DNA of 64,000 bases from Mucisphaera sp965279675. Its GTDB lineage: Bacteria; Planctomycetota; Phycisphaerae; Phycisphaerales; Phycisphaeraceae. Positions within the stretch are counted from its first letter, which is position 1, and every line of letters begins with the position of its first letter. The stretch lies in the NCBI RefSeq assembly GCF_965279675.1, contig NZ_CBDIIJ010000002.1, forward strand, positions 1,426,001-1,490,000. Direction: 5' to 3'. Below are positions 1 through 8,280 of the stretch, piece after piece. A program made the position numbers and the translations under genes. The notes beneath the pieces are model-generated. The model searched no databases. It saw only the letters and a list, made by a program, of their open reading frames with translations, and was not told where the DNA came from.

Positions 1-1184
1 CCTTCCTTGACCATGTCGTAGAGGGGGCTCATGGCGAGGAGGTGGTCGACGCTCTTGACCATCTTCTCGATGACGTAGTCGACTTCTTCTTCGGTGTTGA
101 AGCGTCCTAGTCCGAAGCGGATGGAGCTGTGGGCGAGTTCGTCGCCGGCTCCGAGGGCCTTGAGGACGTAGCTGGGCTCGAGGGACGCTGAGGTGCAGGC
201 CGAGCCGGAGCTGACGGCGATTTCCTTGACGGCCATCATCAGCGACTCGCCTTCGACGTAGGGGAAGCTGATGTTGGCGGTGTGGGGGAGCCGACGGGTC
301 TTGTGGCCGTTGAGGACGGCGGTATCGAGTCGGCTGGTGATGCCGTCGACCAGGCGGTCGCGGAGGGCGGAGAGCCGTTTGGCTTCGTCTTCCATCTCGT
401 TCTGGCAGATCTCGCAGGCGGCACCGAGTCCGACGATGCCGGTGACGTTGAGGGTGCCGGAGCGCATGCCTCGTTCGTGGCCGCCGCCATCGATGAGCGG
501 GGCGAGGCGGACGCGTGGCTTGCGGCGTCGGACGTAGAGGAAGCCGGCGCCCTTGGGGCCGTACATCTTGTGGGCGGTGGCGGAGAGGAGGTCGATGCCT
601 GCGGCTTCGACGTCGGTGGGCATCTTGCCGACCCACTGGGTGGCGTCGGTGTGGAGGAGGATGCCCTTTTCTTTACAGATCGCGCCCATTTCGGGGATTT
701 CGTTGACGGTGCCGACCTCGTTGTTGGCCCACATGACCGAGACGAGGATGGTGTCTTCGCGGATGGCTTCGCGGACCTGTTCGGCGTAGATGACGCCGTC
801 TTCGTTGGGTTCGAGGAAGGTGACGTCGTAGCCTTCACGCTGGAGGCGTTTGCAGGGGTCGAGGACGGCCTTGTGCTCGTGGACGGCTGAGATGATGTGC
901 TTGCCTTTGGAGGCGTACATCTCGGCGACGCCTTTGATGGCAAGGTTGTTGGACTCGGTGGCGCCGGAGGTCCAGATGATTTCCTTGGGATTGGCGCCGA
1001 TGAGGCTGGCGACCTGGTGTCGTGCCTTGTCGACGCCGTCTTCGGCGGCCCAGCCGAAGCTGTGGTTTCGGCTGGAGGCGTTGCCGAAGTGCTCGGTGAA
1101 GTAGGGCATCATGGCCTCGAGGACGCGGGGGTCCATCGGGGTCGTGGCGTTGTGGTCCATGTAGATGGGGAGTTTGACGCTCAT
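1..1184 (-). CDS. iscS: Cysteine desulfurase IscS/NifS (3' end cut by window edge)
   Basis: PLP-dependent cysteine desulfurase that moves sulfur from cysteine to a persulfide for Fe-S cluster and thio-cofactor assembly in the cytoplasm. The N-terminus MSVKLPIYMDHNATTP is the usual start of this family. The PLP lysine lies in AHKMYGPKG at residue 206, and the catalytic cysteine is residue 330 in SSGSACTSASLEP. A total of 394 codons are visible against about 400 in the family, so only the last few residues are missing past base 1. The ATG at 1184 is preceded by a weak AGG. The Rrf2 regulator gene lies 75 bases upstream on the same strand, giving an iscR-iscS arrangement. The Cys-loop length fits IscS/NifS (class I) rather than SufS. 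Confidence 0.95.
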   Translation of the reverse strand, partial: MSVKLPIYMDHNATTPMDPRVLEAMMPYFTEHFGNASSRNHSFGWAAEDGVDKARHQVASLIGANPKEIIWTSGATESNNLAIKGVAEMYASKGKHIISAVHEHKAVLDPCKRLQREGYDVTFLEPNEDGVIYAEQVREAIREDTILVSVMWANNEVGTVNEIPEMGAICKEKGILLHTDATQWVGKMPTDVEAAGIDLLSATAHKMYGPKGAGFLYVRRRKPRVRLAPLIDGGGHERGMRSGTLNVTGIVGLGAACEICQNEMEDEAKRLSALRDRLVDGITSRLDTAVLNGHKTRRLPHTANISFPYVEGESLMMAVKEIAVSSGSACTSASLEPSYVLKALGAGDELAHSSIRFGLGRFNTEEEVDYVIEKMVKSVDHLLAMSPLYDMVKE

Positions 1185-1259
1185 GGTTTTGGGTTGCCTG
1201 TCTTTCCTGTTCAAGCGGTGTTTAGGGTTTGGTTTCTCGGTTGATGGATCCTACGCCTG

Positions 1260-1760
1260 CTAATCGCTGGCGTGGGGTTGTTTGGAAGAACTCGTGGCGC
1301 TGAGGGTCACGAGTTCGCTTTCGACGGCTGTCGTGTGCTCGGGTTCGATGAGGTCCTGGAGGGAGACGCTCTGGAAGAAGCCCTGGAGCCGTTTGTCGAG
1401 GGTGCGCATGGGGCCCTGGACGGGGCATGCGTTGCTGATGCGGCAGGGGGCGGTTTCGGGGTCTTCCTTGCGGCAGCAATCGACGAGGTGGATGGGGCCT
1501 TCGAGGGCGACGAAGACTTCGAGAAGGTTGATGGCGGCGGGCTCGCGGGCGAGCTCGTAGCCGCCTCGGGCTCCTCGGGTGGAGGCGACGATGCCGGCGG
1601 AGGCGAGGTCCTTAAAGACGTTCATCAGCAGGGCCAAGGGCAGCTCGAACGCTGAGGCGACCTGGCGGGCGCTGGCGGGGCCGCTCTGGTCGTGCCAGCG
1701 CAGGCCGAGGTAGGAGAGGGCAACGAGTGCGTAATCGGACTTTTTGGTCAGGCTAAGCAT
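1260..1760 (-). CDS. iscR: Rrf2-family Fe-S cluster regulator, IscR-like
   Basis: Transcription regulator of the Rrf2 family, 166 aa, which normally senses an Fe-S cluster and controls Fe-S assembly genes. The N-terminus MLSLTKKSDYALVAL and the winged helix at about residues 28-70, with RGGYELAR as the wing, are typical. Cysteines at 95, 96, 106 and 112 (DCCRK, APCRISN, ACPV) match the cluster-binding region of IscR, though the spacing is wider than in E. coli. It lies directly upstream of iscS and probably regulates itself and iscS. A strong promoter with a palindrome over its -10 box lies just upstream. The exact cluster type cannot be told from sequence. Confidence 0.88.
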   Translation of the reverse strand: MLSLTKKSDYALVALSYLGLRWHDQSGPASARQVASAFELPLALLMNVFKDLASAGIVASTRGARGGYELAREPAAINLLEVFVALEGPIHLVDCCRKEDPETAPCRISNACPVQGPMRTLDKRLQGFFQSVSLQDLIEPEHTTAVESELVTLSATSSSKQPHASD

Positions 1761-1801
1761 GGGTGGTTCACGGGCTACCGGTCTGTTGTGTTATCGATGC
1801 A

Positions 1802-1830
1802 ATACTAGTACCGATTTAGTGCCCATTCAA
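1802..1830 (-). promoter_or_regulatory. iscR-iscS promoter with palindrome over -10
   Basis: On the minus strand, TTGAAT (1825-1830) and TAGTAT (1802-1807) are 17 bases apart, a good sigma70-type promoter. The 8-bp palindrome TACTAGTA (1803-1810) overlaps the -10 box and is a plausible IscR operator for self-repression. The operator role is inferred. Confidence 0.55.
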
Positions 1831-1970
1831 CCGCCCCAATAAGGGCTGCGGTGACTTTCCGGCGGCTGGGGTCGATCGATTGTGTCAGTCTCGTTAGATT
1901 AGGTCTCTCCGATCCGAACACCAGACCCGCGGCTCCTCAGAGTTGCGATTGCAGGAAGGCTCAGCATCAC

Positions 1971-2585
1971 ATGTCGCGCTACAAGACCATGCTTCTTTTC
2001 GGGGCTCCCGGGGCCGGCAAAGGCACTCAGGGCGCGATTCTGGGTCGGATTCCCGGTTTCTATCACTGCTCGTGTGGCGATGTGTTCCGTTCGATCGATG
2101 TCCATTCCGATCTGGGCAAGGTGTTTTATGAGTACTCGTCGCGGGGCTCGCTGGTGCCGGACGAGATCACGGTGAAGATGTGGGCCAAGGTGATCAAGGC
2201 GCACACGGTGCTGAGTCAGTTCAAGCCGCACTTCGACTTGCTGGTGCTTGATGGCATTCCCCGGACGCTGGAGCAGGCCAAGCTGATGGACGAGCACATC
2301 GAGGTGCTGAAGGTGATCCACCTGGTGTGTGAGGATGAGAAGGAGATGTTCGCGCGGCTGCGGAAGCGGGCGTTGAAGGACAACCGGCACGACGACGCCG
2401 ACGAGAAGGTGATTCGTCGCCGGTGGAGTGTTTACGAGGCGGAGACCGCGCCGGTGCTGAGTCATTACGACGACGACCAGATTGTGAGGATCGATTCGCT
2501 GGGCTCGCCGGCGGGGATCCTGCACGACATTCTCGAAGTTGCTGAGCCGCTGCAGCAGGCGCACTTCGAGGCGTTCGACGGCTGA
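1971..2585 (+). CDS. adk: Adenylate kinase family nucleoside monophosphate kinase
   Basis: Transfers phosphate from ATP to AMP or a similar nucleoside monophosphate. The 204-aa protein has a P-loop GAPGAGKGTQ at about residues 10-19, an NMP-binding stretch CGDVFRSI, the DGIPRT motif at about 90 and an arginine-rich LID region. The LID is short and has no zinc cysteines. I chose the ATG at 1971 because the P-loop then lies at the usual distance from the N-terminus and an AGGAAGG stands about a dozen bases upstream. The reading frame stays open to 1851. Substitutions around the AMP site (SIDVHSDLG in place of the usual RAAV) leave open a role as a paralogue of the main Adk. Confidence 0.85.
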   Translation: MSRYKTMLLFGAPGAGKGTQGAILGRIPGFYHCSCGDVFRSIDVHSDLGKVFYEYSSRGSLVPDEITVKMWAKVIKAHTVLSQFKPHFDLLVLDGIPRTLEQAKLMDEHIEVLKVIHLVCEDEKEMFARLRKRALKDNRHDDADEKVIRRRWSVYEAETAPVLSHYDDDQIVRIDSLGSPAGILHDILEVAEPLQQAHFEAFDG

Positions 2586-2591
2586 TCGGCT

Positions 2592-3413
2592 CTAGCGGCT
2601 TCGGAGCTTGCCGAGCAGGCGGAGGATCTCGAGGTAGAGCCAGATCAGCGTGACCATGAGGCCGAAGGCGGCGTACCACTCGGCCCACTTGGGCATTCCT
2701 TCTGCGGCGCCGCGCTCGATGAAGTCGAAGTCGAGGAGGAGACTGAAGGCGGCGACGCCGACGATCACAACGCTGATGCCGATACCGATGGGGGTGCTTT
2801 CGTGAAGGAAGGGCATTTCTCCGCCGAAGAGGCGCATCGCGAAGGCAATCAGGTAGACGACCATGATCGCGCCGACGGCGGTGGTGATAACGGCTCGTAG
2901 TGCTGCGGTCACACGGATGATGCGGAAGGCGTAGAGTGCGGCCATGGTTGCGGCCACGGCGACCGTCAGCATCACTGCCTGGAAGACGATGCTCTGCCCC
3001 AGATCGTAGTTTTGTGCCTGTTGCGAGAAAGCCACTTCGTAGAAGGCTGAGATACCGCCCAGGAAGAGGCCCTGAAGGATGGCGTAGATGGGCGCTGTCA
3101 CGGGTGCGAAGCGGGGCATGAAGCAGGTGGTGATGCCGACGATGAGCGCGCCGATGGCGCCGCCGAAGGTCCAGAGGTTGGCGCTGGCCGATCCGGCCAT
3201 GGCCATGTTCCAGGTCACGCTGGCGGCGATCATGACGAGGCCGAACATCGAGAGTGTCTTGAGGGACGCGCCCATGATGGTCATGGTTTCGGTCGAGCGG
3301 GCGGTGGGTGCTTCGGGCGAGGGCTCGGAGGGTGAGCGGAGGACGTCGTCGGCTTGGCTGCGGATCCGGTCCATGGCGGTGTCGCCGAAGGCTGGGTTGC
3401 TGCTGCGGATCAT
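2592..3413 (-). CDS. Bax inhibitor-1/YccA family membrane protein
   Basis: A 273-aa integral membrane protein of the Bax1-I_2 type. It opens with the subfamily's typical MIRSSNPAF and has a soluble N-terminal stretch of about 50 residues followed by seven hydrophobic segments. A short charged C-terminus (LLGKLRSR) ends the protein. Related proteins act as calcium- or pH-sensitive leak channels or modulators of membrane proteases, but the role here is unknown. It ends a few bases from the convergent adk gene. Confidence 0.85.
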   Translation of the reverse strand: MIRSSNPAFGDTAMDRIRSQADDVLRSPSEPSPEAPTARSTETMTIMGASLKTLSMFGLVMIAASVTWNMAMAGSASANLWTFGGAIGALIVGITTCFMPRFAPVTAPIYAILQGLFLGGISAFYEVAFSQQAQNYDLGQSIVFQAVMLTVAVAATMAALYAFRIIRVTAALRAVITTAVGAIMVVYLIAFAMRLFGGEMPFLHESTPIGIGISVVIVGVAAFSLLLDFDFIERGAAEGMPKWAEWYAAFGLMVTLIWLYLEILRLLGKLRSR

Positions 3414-3520
3414 GGGTTGCTCCCGAAAGTTGATGGGAAGGTGGGGGGGCTCATGCGTTTGACAGCATAAGCCTTGCTTGCTGGCTGCGAAAACAGGGTG
3501 CGTTCCGGGTCAGGCCGGGC

Positions 3521-4399
3521 TTAGAGACGGCGGCCTGACAGCCAGGCGGGCTGGAAGGCCGGGGTGCTGGCCATGTGGTAGGCGTTGAGTCCCACCAGGC
3601 TGGCCGGCTTCTGGATGAAGAGGCTCAGCAGTTCGGCGCGAGAGTTGACCTGGAACTGTTCGTGCAGTCGTTTGACGTGGTTGTGGACGGTGTGGGGGCT
3701 GACTTCGATGGCGGCGGCGACTTCTTTTTCGCAGAGGCCGTCGAGGAGCATACCGAGCACTTCCTGTTGCCTGGGTGTGAGGCTCTGGATGCGTTCATCC
3801 ATGGGGGATTCGAGTTGTTCGACCATGAGCCCGCCGAAGCTGGCGAGGAGCAGCCGGAGGCAGGTGGAGGATCCCTGTCGGAGCGAGGGGCCGTCGGCTG
3901 CGCCATACGTTCCGGCAAAGAGGAGCATGCTGCGATCGCGGCTGCGGACCCAACCGACGGCGCAGTCGGCTAGGCCGATGGAGGTGAGCAGGTCACGCCG
4001 GTAATCCTGCCGATGCCAGGCGTCGGCGAAGTCGCGATCGGCGTGGAGGGCGACGACGGGTCGGCGGCTGGAGCGCAGACCGGGGAAGAGCGGGTGCCGG
4101 GTGAGGGTGCCGAGGTCCTGGGCCATGCGTTTGGCCTGGGCGGGCATGGGGTCTTCGCCGGCGAGGGTGTGCTGGACGACGCGGCTGGGCCCCATCTGTC
4201 CGAGCGCGACGAGGCTGAGCGTGGCGAGCACGCCGCCGGTGGCCTCCAGGACCGCGGTGGCGAGTTCGTGGATCAGTTGTTCGGGCTGTTGGGCGTGGGT
4301 GGAGCAGCGCTCCATGACCGCGGCCAGATCGAGGGCTTCTTCGGCGGTGAGCACCGGTTCCTGGAAGAGTTGTGAACTGAGGTCTTGTGCCATGCTCAT
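3521..4399 (-). CDS. LuxR-type response regulator with unknown sensor domain
   Basis: A 292-aa transcription regulator. The C-terminal helix-turn-helix at about residues 208-262 (LTPRQQEVLGML, then VSPHTVHNHVKRLH) is a clear LuxR/GerE domain. The first 200 residues resemble a GAF or PAS-like sensor fold, with no receiver aspartate visible. The ATG at 4399 follows AAAGGGGG at good distance. It is a single gene with its own upstream region, and its target is unknown. Autoregulation is possible given the direct repeats near its promoter. Confidence 0.8.
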   Translation of the reverse strand: MSMAQDLSSQLFQEPVLTAEEALDLAAVMERCSTHAQQPEQLIHELATAVLEATGGVLATLSLVALGQMGPSRVVQHTLAGEDPMPAQAKRMAQDLGTLTRHPLFPGLRSSRRPVVALHADRDFADAWHRQDYRRDLLTSIGLADCAVGWVRSRDRSMLLFAGTYGAADGPSLRQGSSTCLRLLLASFGGLMVEQLESPMDERIQSLTPRQQEVLGMLLDGLCEKEVAAAIEVSPHTVHNHVKRLHEQFQVNSRAELLSLFIQKPASLVGLNAYHMASTPAFQPAWLSGRRL

Positions 4400-4523
4400 A
4401 TCGGCCCCCTTTCAGAGGAAGCGCCGTGGACCCAACCTGCGTCGGACACGACGCTGAATCTGAAGATATCAGTCTGCGGGTTGTTCCCAGACACAAACAG
4501 GGCTAAATCTCTGAAATACCGCG

Positions 4524-4555
4524 AGATAAAGCGATTGTTTGAACGATATGAACGA
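4524..4555 (-). promoter_or_regulatory. Candidate promoter of the LuxR gene with TCGTTC direct repeats
   Basis: On the minus strand TTCATA (4547-4552) and TTATCT (4524-4529) are 17 bases apart. The -35 box is flanked by two copies of TCGTTC 9 bases apart (4541-4546 and 4550-4555), a layout fit for a dimeric regulator. The boxes are imperfect. The rest of the 232-base gap (4400-4631) shows no gene. Confidence 0.35.
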
Positions 4556-4631
4556 AATTGGTTGTTTTCTGGTGGGTAGCTAGAAGCGGTCTCGTGGCCT
4601 TGGCGGCCGGGGGGGGCTGGCCGGCAGCGTG

Positions 4632-5336
4632 CTAAAGGTTTTCCAGAGCGTGACGTCTGGCGTTTACGAAGACGGCGAGGAGCATGTCGTGGGTCAGCCG
4701 GCCGGTGAAGGTGTTCTGCTGGCTCGGGTGATAGCTGGCTAACACAACCGGTCCGTTGTTGTCGAGAGCATGGATCGCGGCGTGTTTGAAGGGGGCGTCG
4801 CGTTTGCGTTCAAGCCAGGTGCGATCGATGGCTTCCTGCAGGAAGGCGTCGTGGGCGATCTTGCCGAGGGTGACCACGGCTCTGAGGTTGGGCATGGCGT
4901 CGATGGTGTGGCTGAGGAAGGGGCGGCAGTTGGCGAGTTCTTCGCGGGTGGGTTTGTTACCGGGTGGGGCGCAGTGGCCGGCGGCGGTGATGACGCAGTG
5001 GTGGAGGATGAGGCCGTCGTTGAGGTCGGTTGACTCTGGCTGGGAGGCGAGCCCCGCCTGGTGCATGGCTCGGAAGAGGAAGTCGCCGGAGCGGTCACCG
5101 GTGAACATCCGGCCGGTGCGGTTGGCTCCGTGCGCGCCGGGTGCGAGGCCGACCACGAGCAGGCTGGCGCTGGCGGGATTGGCGGCGATGAGGTTGGGAA
5201 CGGGTTTCGACCAATAGGCGTCGTCCCGATAGGCGGCTCGTTTCTGGATGCCGACCTGGTCCAGGTAGGTCACGAGGCGGGGGCATTGGCGGCAGGCGGT
5301 GATCTGCTGGTTGAGCTGTTCGAGGGTGTGTGCCAT
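4632..5336 (-). CDS. Uracil-DNA glycosylase, family 5 (UdgB-like)
   Basis: Removes uracil and other deaminated bases from DNA. The 234-aa protein carries the family-5 active-site block GLAPGAHGANRTGRMFTGD at about residues 58-76, where alanine-glycine replaces the polar catalytic residue of other UDG families. The HPSQQNTFTGRL block lies near the C-terminus. Cysteines in CRQCPRL near the N-terminus plus later cysteines fit the expected 4Fe-4S site. The ATG at 5336 gives the normal family N-terminus. TACAAC lies seven bases before it and no Shine-Dalgarno is evident. Confidence 0.88.
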   Translation of the reverse strand: MAHTLEQLNQQITACRQCPRLVTYLDQVGIQKRAAYRDDAYWSKPVPNLIAANPASASLLVVGLAPGAHGANRTGRMFTGDRSGDFLFRAMHQAGLASQPESTDLNDGLILHHCVITAAGHCAPPGNKPTREELANCRPFLSHTIDAMPNLRAVVTLGKIAHDAFLQEAIDRTWLERKRDAPFKHAAIHALDNNGPVVLASYHPSQQNTFTGRLTHDMLLAVFVNARRHALENL

Positions 5337-5490
5337 CGGGACGGTTGTACCGGATGGATGGGCAGGCTGGGCGTTGCAAGCGTTGTGGTCTTTGTTAATG
5401 ATCTGGGCAGGGCTTCTGAGCGACACTCGGAGCCGTGCCTCTGATCTCAGGCGATGTGTGTTAACAGACAAATGCTGGCGTCGGGCTGGT

Positions 5491-5502
5491 TATAGTCCTG
5501 TC
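5491..5502 (+). promoter_or_regulatory. Candidate leaderless -10 box before the M16-like gene
   Basis: TATAGT (5491-5496) is followed by exactly six bases and the ATG at 5503. No Shine-Dalgarno is present, so transcription would start at or next to the start codon. Confidence 0.45.
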
Positions 5503-6753
5503 ATGTCGCATATTCAGACGCACAGGCTTGCCAACGGGTTGACCGTGATTTTTGAACCGATGACCGGTGTGGAGTCGGCGGCTTTGACGCTGCTGGTTCC
5601 CGCGGGGATCGCCGCAGAACCCGAAGACCGGCAGGGGGTCGCGGGGCTGTTGACGGAGATGATCTGCCGGGGGGCGGGCGGTTTGTCGAGCCGTGAGCAC
5701 GTGGCCATGCTCGACCGTTTAGGCGTCCAGCGGAGCACGAGTGCCTCGATCCGTCAGATGCGTGTCGGGGCGACGGTGGTCGCGGATCGGCTGTCTGAGG
5801 CGATCCCGCCGGTGCTGGACATGGTGCTCCGTCCCAATCTCGATGAGGCTGAGCTGGAACCCAGCCGGCAGCTGGCGATCCAGACGATCGATGGTTTGAA
5901 GGATGATCCGCAGCATCGGGTGATGCTTGAGCTGAGGCGTCTGCAGTTCCCGGAGCCGTTGGGTCGTTCGCCGCACGGGCGGCGTGAGGATCTTGAAGCG
6001 ATCACGCCCGATGATTTGCGGGCCTTTTGGTCGAGCCGTTGTTTGCCGGATGGTGCGGTCCTGGCGGTGGCGGGGAAGATCGAGCCGGAGGCGTTGCTGG
6101 CTCAGATCGAGGGATTGACGGCCGATTGGCAGGGCGGCGCGGAGCCGACGCCGATCACCGCTGCACCCGATCCGCAGGCGCATCACAGCCGGGAGGAGAC
6201 GGCGCAGGTTCATATCGCTATCGGTCTGGAGGCCGTGCCCGAGGGTCATCCGGATAGCTGGTCGCAGCGGCTGGCGGTGGCCACGTTGTCGGGCGGGATG
6301 TCGGCCCGGCTGTTTACGGAGGTTCGCGAGAAGCGTGGTCTGTGTTACTCGGTGTATGCCAGTTATGCGGGATCGCGAGATTTCGGTGCGGTGCTTGCCT
6401 ACGCAGGGACGACTCCCGAGCGTGCCCCCGAGACGATGGAGGTGCTCAGCCAGGAGCTGGTGCGGGTTCATGAGGGGGTCGAGGCCGGGGAGTTCGCGCG
6501 GGCCAAGACCGGCATGAAGGCGCGTGTCGTGATGTCGGGTGAATCGACCGGAGCTCGTGCGGCGGCGCTGGCTTCGGATCACGTGGTGCTGGGTGCGGCC
6601 CGGTCGTTGGAGGAGATTGGCGAGCAGATCGACGCGGTGACGCTGGACGGGCTGAATCGGTTTCTTGCGGAGAACGCCCCGGGCCCGCAGCGGATCGCGA
6701 CGATCGGGCCCGAGCCGATCCCGGCGCCCGCGACGGCTGCCCTGAGTTCCTGA
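5503..6753 (+). CDS. M16-family peptidase homologue without the zinc motif
   Basis: A 416-aa protein with the two-lobe fold of processing-peptidase-like M16 proteins. It has the start HRLANGLTVIFEPM, the N-terminal M16 block, and the R-Y-like C-terminal block EVREKRGLCYSVYASYAG at about residue 275. The zinc-binding HxxEH motif is absent. The aligned stretch reads AGLLTEMICRGAG, so both histidines and the glutamate are replaced. It should therefore be a non-catalytic partner or chaperone-like member, as in two-subunit M16 enzymes. coaB follows 7 bases downstream, probably in one transcript. No catalytic M16 partner lies in the window. Confidence 0.85.
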   Translation: MSHIQTHRLANGLTVIFEPMTGVESAALTLLVPAGIAAEPEDRQGVAGLLTEMICRGAGGLSSREHVAMLDRLGVQRSTSASIRQMRVGATVVADRLSEAIPPVLDMVLRPNLDEAELEPSRQLAIQTIDGLKDDPQHRVMLELRRLQFPEPLGRSPHGRREDLEAITPDDLRAFWSSRCLPDGAVLAVAGKIEPEALLAQIEGLTADWQGGAEPTPITAAPDPQAHHSREETAQVHIAIGLEAVPEGHPDSWSQRLAVATLSGGMSARLFTEVREKRGLCYSVYASYAGSRDFGAVLAYAGTTPERAPETMEVLSQELVRVHEGVEAGEFARAKTGMKARVVMSGESTGARAAALASDHVVLGAARSLEEIGEQIDAVTLDGLNRFLAENAPGPQRIATIGPEPIPAPATAALSS

Positions 6754-6760
6754 GTCATTC

Positions 6761-7396
6761 ATGAGACTGCTGCTGACCGCTGGACCAACTCGCGAACCGA
6801 TCGATCGGGTGCGTTATATCGGCAACCGTTCTTCGGGGACGTTGGGCGCGGCCATTGCCGGTGCGGCGCGTGCAGCGGGTCATGAGGTGACGACGCTCCT
6901 GGGCCCGGTGGGAGCCGAGGTCGTGGCGGCCTGTCGTGAAGCCGGGTCGGTCTATCGGTTTGAGAGTTCGGCGGAGCTGGGTCAGCTGCTGGAAGCGCAC
7001 TTCCGGGACGCCGACATTTTGGTGATGGCTGCGGCGGTGGCGGATTTTCGCCCGGTGGCACCGACCGAAGGCAAGACGGCCCGTCCGAGTGATCCGCATG
7101 CCCGGGTATCAATCACGCTGATGCCGACTCCCGACCTGGTGGCGCGGGCGGCGTCGTCGAAGCGTCCGGGGCAGCGTGTGATTGCTTTTGCGCTCGAGGA
7201 GCAGTCGGTGCTGGAAGAACGAGCCCTGGCGAAGATGCGGCGGAAGGGGGTCGATGCGATCATCGCCAACCCGCTGGGCACGATGGAGGACAGCGGGATC
7301 CGTGCAACGTGGATGGCCTGCAATGGCGAGGTTGTCCGGCTGGATCGGATGAGTAAGCAGGCTTTTGCGGCCTGGCTGCTGGCAAAACTGGGATAA
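6761..7396 (+). CDS. coaB: Stand-alone phosphopantothenate-cysteine ligase (CoaB domain)
   Basis: Joins 4'-phosphopantothenate to cysteine in coenzyme A synthesis, using a nucleotide triphosphate. The 211-aa protein matches only the C-terminal half of the usual bifunctional CoaBC. Visible are TAGPTREPIDRVRYIGNRSSG at the N-terminus (nucleotide binding), AAAVADFRPV at about residue 87 and KMRRKGVDAIIANP near 165. No flavin decarboxylase (CoaC) domain is fused to it, so that activity must be encoded elsewhere. It starts 7 bases after the M16-like gene. The ligase panC of the same pathway is also in the window, at 16.6 kb, but not linked. Confidence 0.85.
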   Translation: MRLLLTAGPTREPIDRVRYIGNRSSGTLGAAIAGAARAAGHEVTTLLGPVGAEVVAACREAGSVYRFESSAELGQLLEAHFRDADILVMAAAVADFRPVAPTEGKTARPSDPHARVSITLMPTPDLVARAASSKRPGQRVIAFALEEQSVLEERALAKMRRKGVDAIIANPLGTMEDSGIRATWMACNGEVVRLDRMSKQAFAAWLLAKLG

Positions 7397-7423
7397 ACCA
7401 CCCCTGCTTTGGTGAAAAAAACC

Positions 7424-7452
7424 TTGTTCCCTCATATGACCGGTGGTACTGT
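7424..7452 (+). promoter_or_regulatory. Candidate sigma70 promoter
   Basis: TTGTTC (7424-7429) and TACTGT (7447-7452) are 17 bases apart, about 90 bases before the zinc-ribbon protein gene. It lies in the gap after coaB. Confidence 0.4.
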
Positions 7453-7545
7453 GACGATACCTGTCTAGGGCGTTATCCGAGCGCCTGCGTTTCATTGCGT
7501 TGCAGGGCCTGTGTCGATGAACAGGCCCGGGAATCGAGGGTGACC

Positions 7546-8262
7546 ATGATTGAGATCCGCTGCAGCCGGTGTGGTGCGACCATGCGGTTCGGTGAAGGGG
7601 CCTGTGGCCGCAGGGCCAAGTGCCTCAAGTGTGAGTATGTCTTCCGGCTGCCGACGCGTGAAGCCCTGATGGAGGACACGGTGTCCGGCTGGATCCTCAA
7701 CGATGTCGATGAGGTGCTCACCCATCGTGACGAGGTCTATGAGGAACGAAACCGTCCGGAGATCGACGACCTGCATTACGAGAAGGCCCGCCGGGTGCGC
7801 TCGGGTGATTCGACGATCACGCCGGCGATCCAGACGCGTCCGGAAGCGCGAGAGCGCAAGGAGAAGCAGAAGGCCGCGGCCAAGTCGCCGGTGACCCCCG
7901 AGTGCAAGGCACGTCTCGAAACCTGGACCGAGCTTCAGCCGGGCGAGCGCCTGCGGAAGTACTACCCCGATGCCGATTTCGGGCCTGAGGATGATGGGCT
8001 CAATGGGGTTTTGATTACCAACAAACGGCTGCTGTACCGCAAGGCGCACATCTTTGGCGAGGTCTCACTCGACGAGCCGGACGCGGTGATACTTGCCCGG
8101 GTGCGTGGCCACACGGCGTCGCTGAATCTGATGGTCGGTCAGACCCGGGCCAGGATGGCGAGGGTGACGCTTCATCACCTCCAGCGGCTGACCCGAGAGA
8201 TTCATTCGATGAATCGTGGGCTGCAGTTGCTGATCGGGGAAGCGCAGACGAACGAGGCGTAG
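7546..8262 (+). CDS. Zinc-ribbon protein with C-terminal PH-like domain, unknown function
   Basis: A 238-aa cytoplasmic protein not recognised as a named family. The first 40 residues hold a zinc ribbon (CSRCG, then CGRRAKCLKCEY). The middle is charged and probably flexible, with RKEKQKAAAK. The last 110 residues (LITNKRLLYRK and following strands) look like a small bacterial PH-like domain. The ATG at 7546 is chosen for its GAGGGTG ribosome-binding site. The frame is open upstream to 7495. It is convergent with der, 18 bases apart. Confidence 0.6.
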   Translation: MIEIRCSRCGATMRFGEGACGRRAKCLKCEYVFRLPTREALMEDTVSGWILNDVDEVLTHRDEVYEERNRPEIDDLHYEKARRVRSGDSTITPAIQTRPEARERKEKQKAAAKSPVTPECKARLETWTELQPGERLRKYYPDADFGPEDDGLNGVLITNKRLLYRKAHIFGEVSLDEPDAVILARVRGHTASLNLMVGQTRARMARVTLHHLQRLTREIHSMNRGLQLLIGEAQTNEA

Positions 8263-8280
8263 GCCGAACCGGGGTTCGAA

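Noticed and set aside
8265..8278. Small hairpin CGAAC-CGGG-GTTCG between convergent genes as a terminator
   Set aside because: The stem is only five pairs and no T-run follows.
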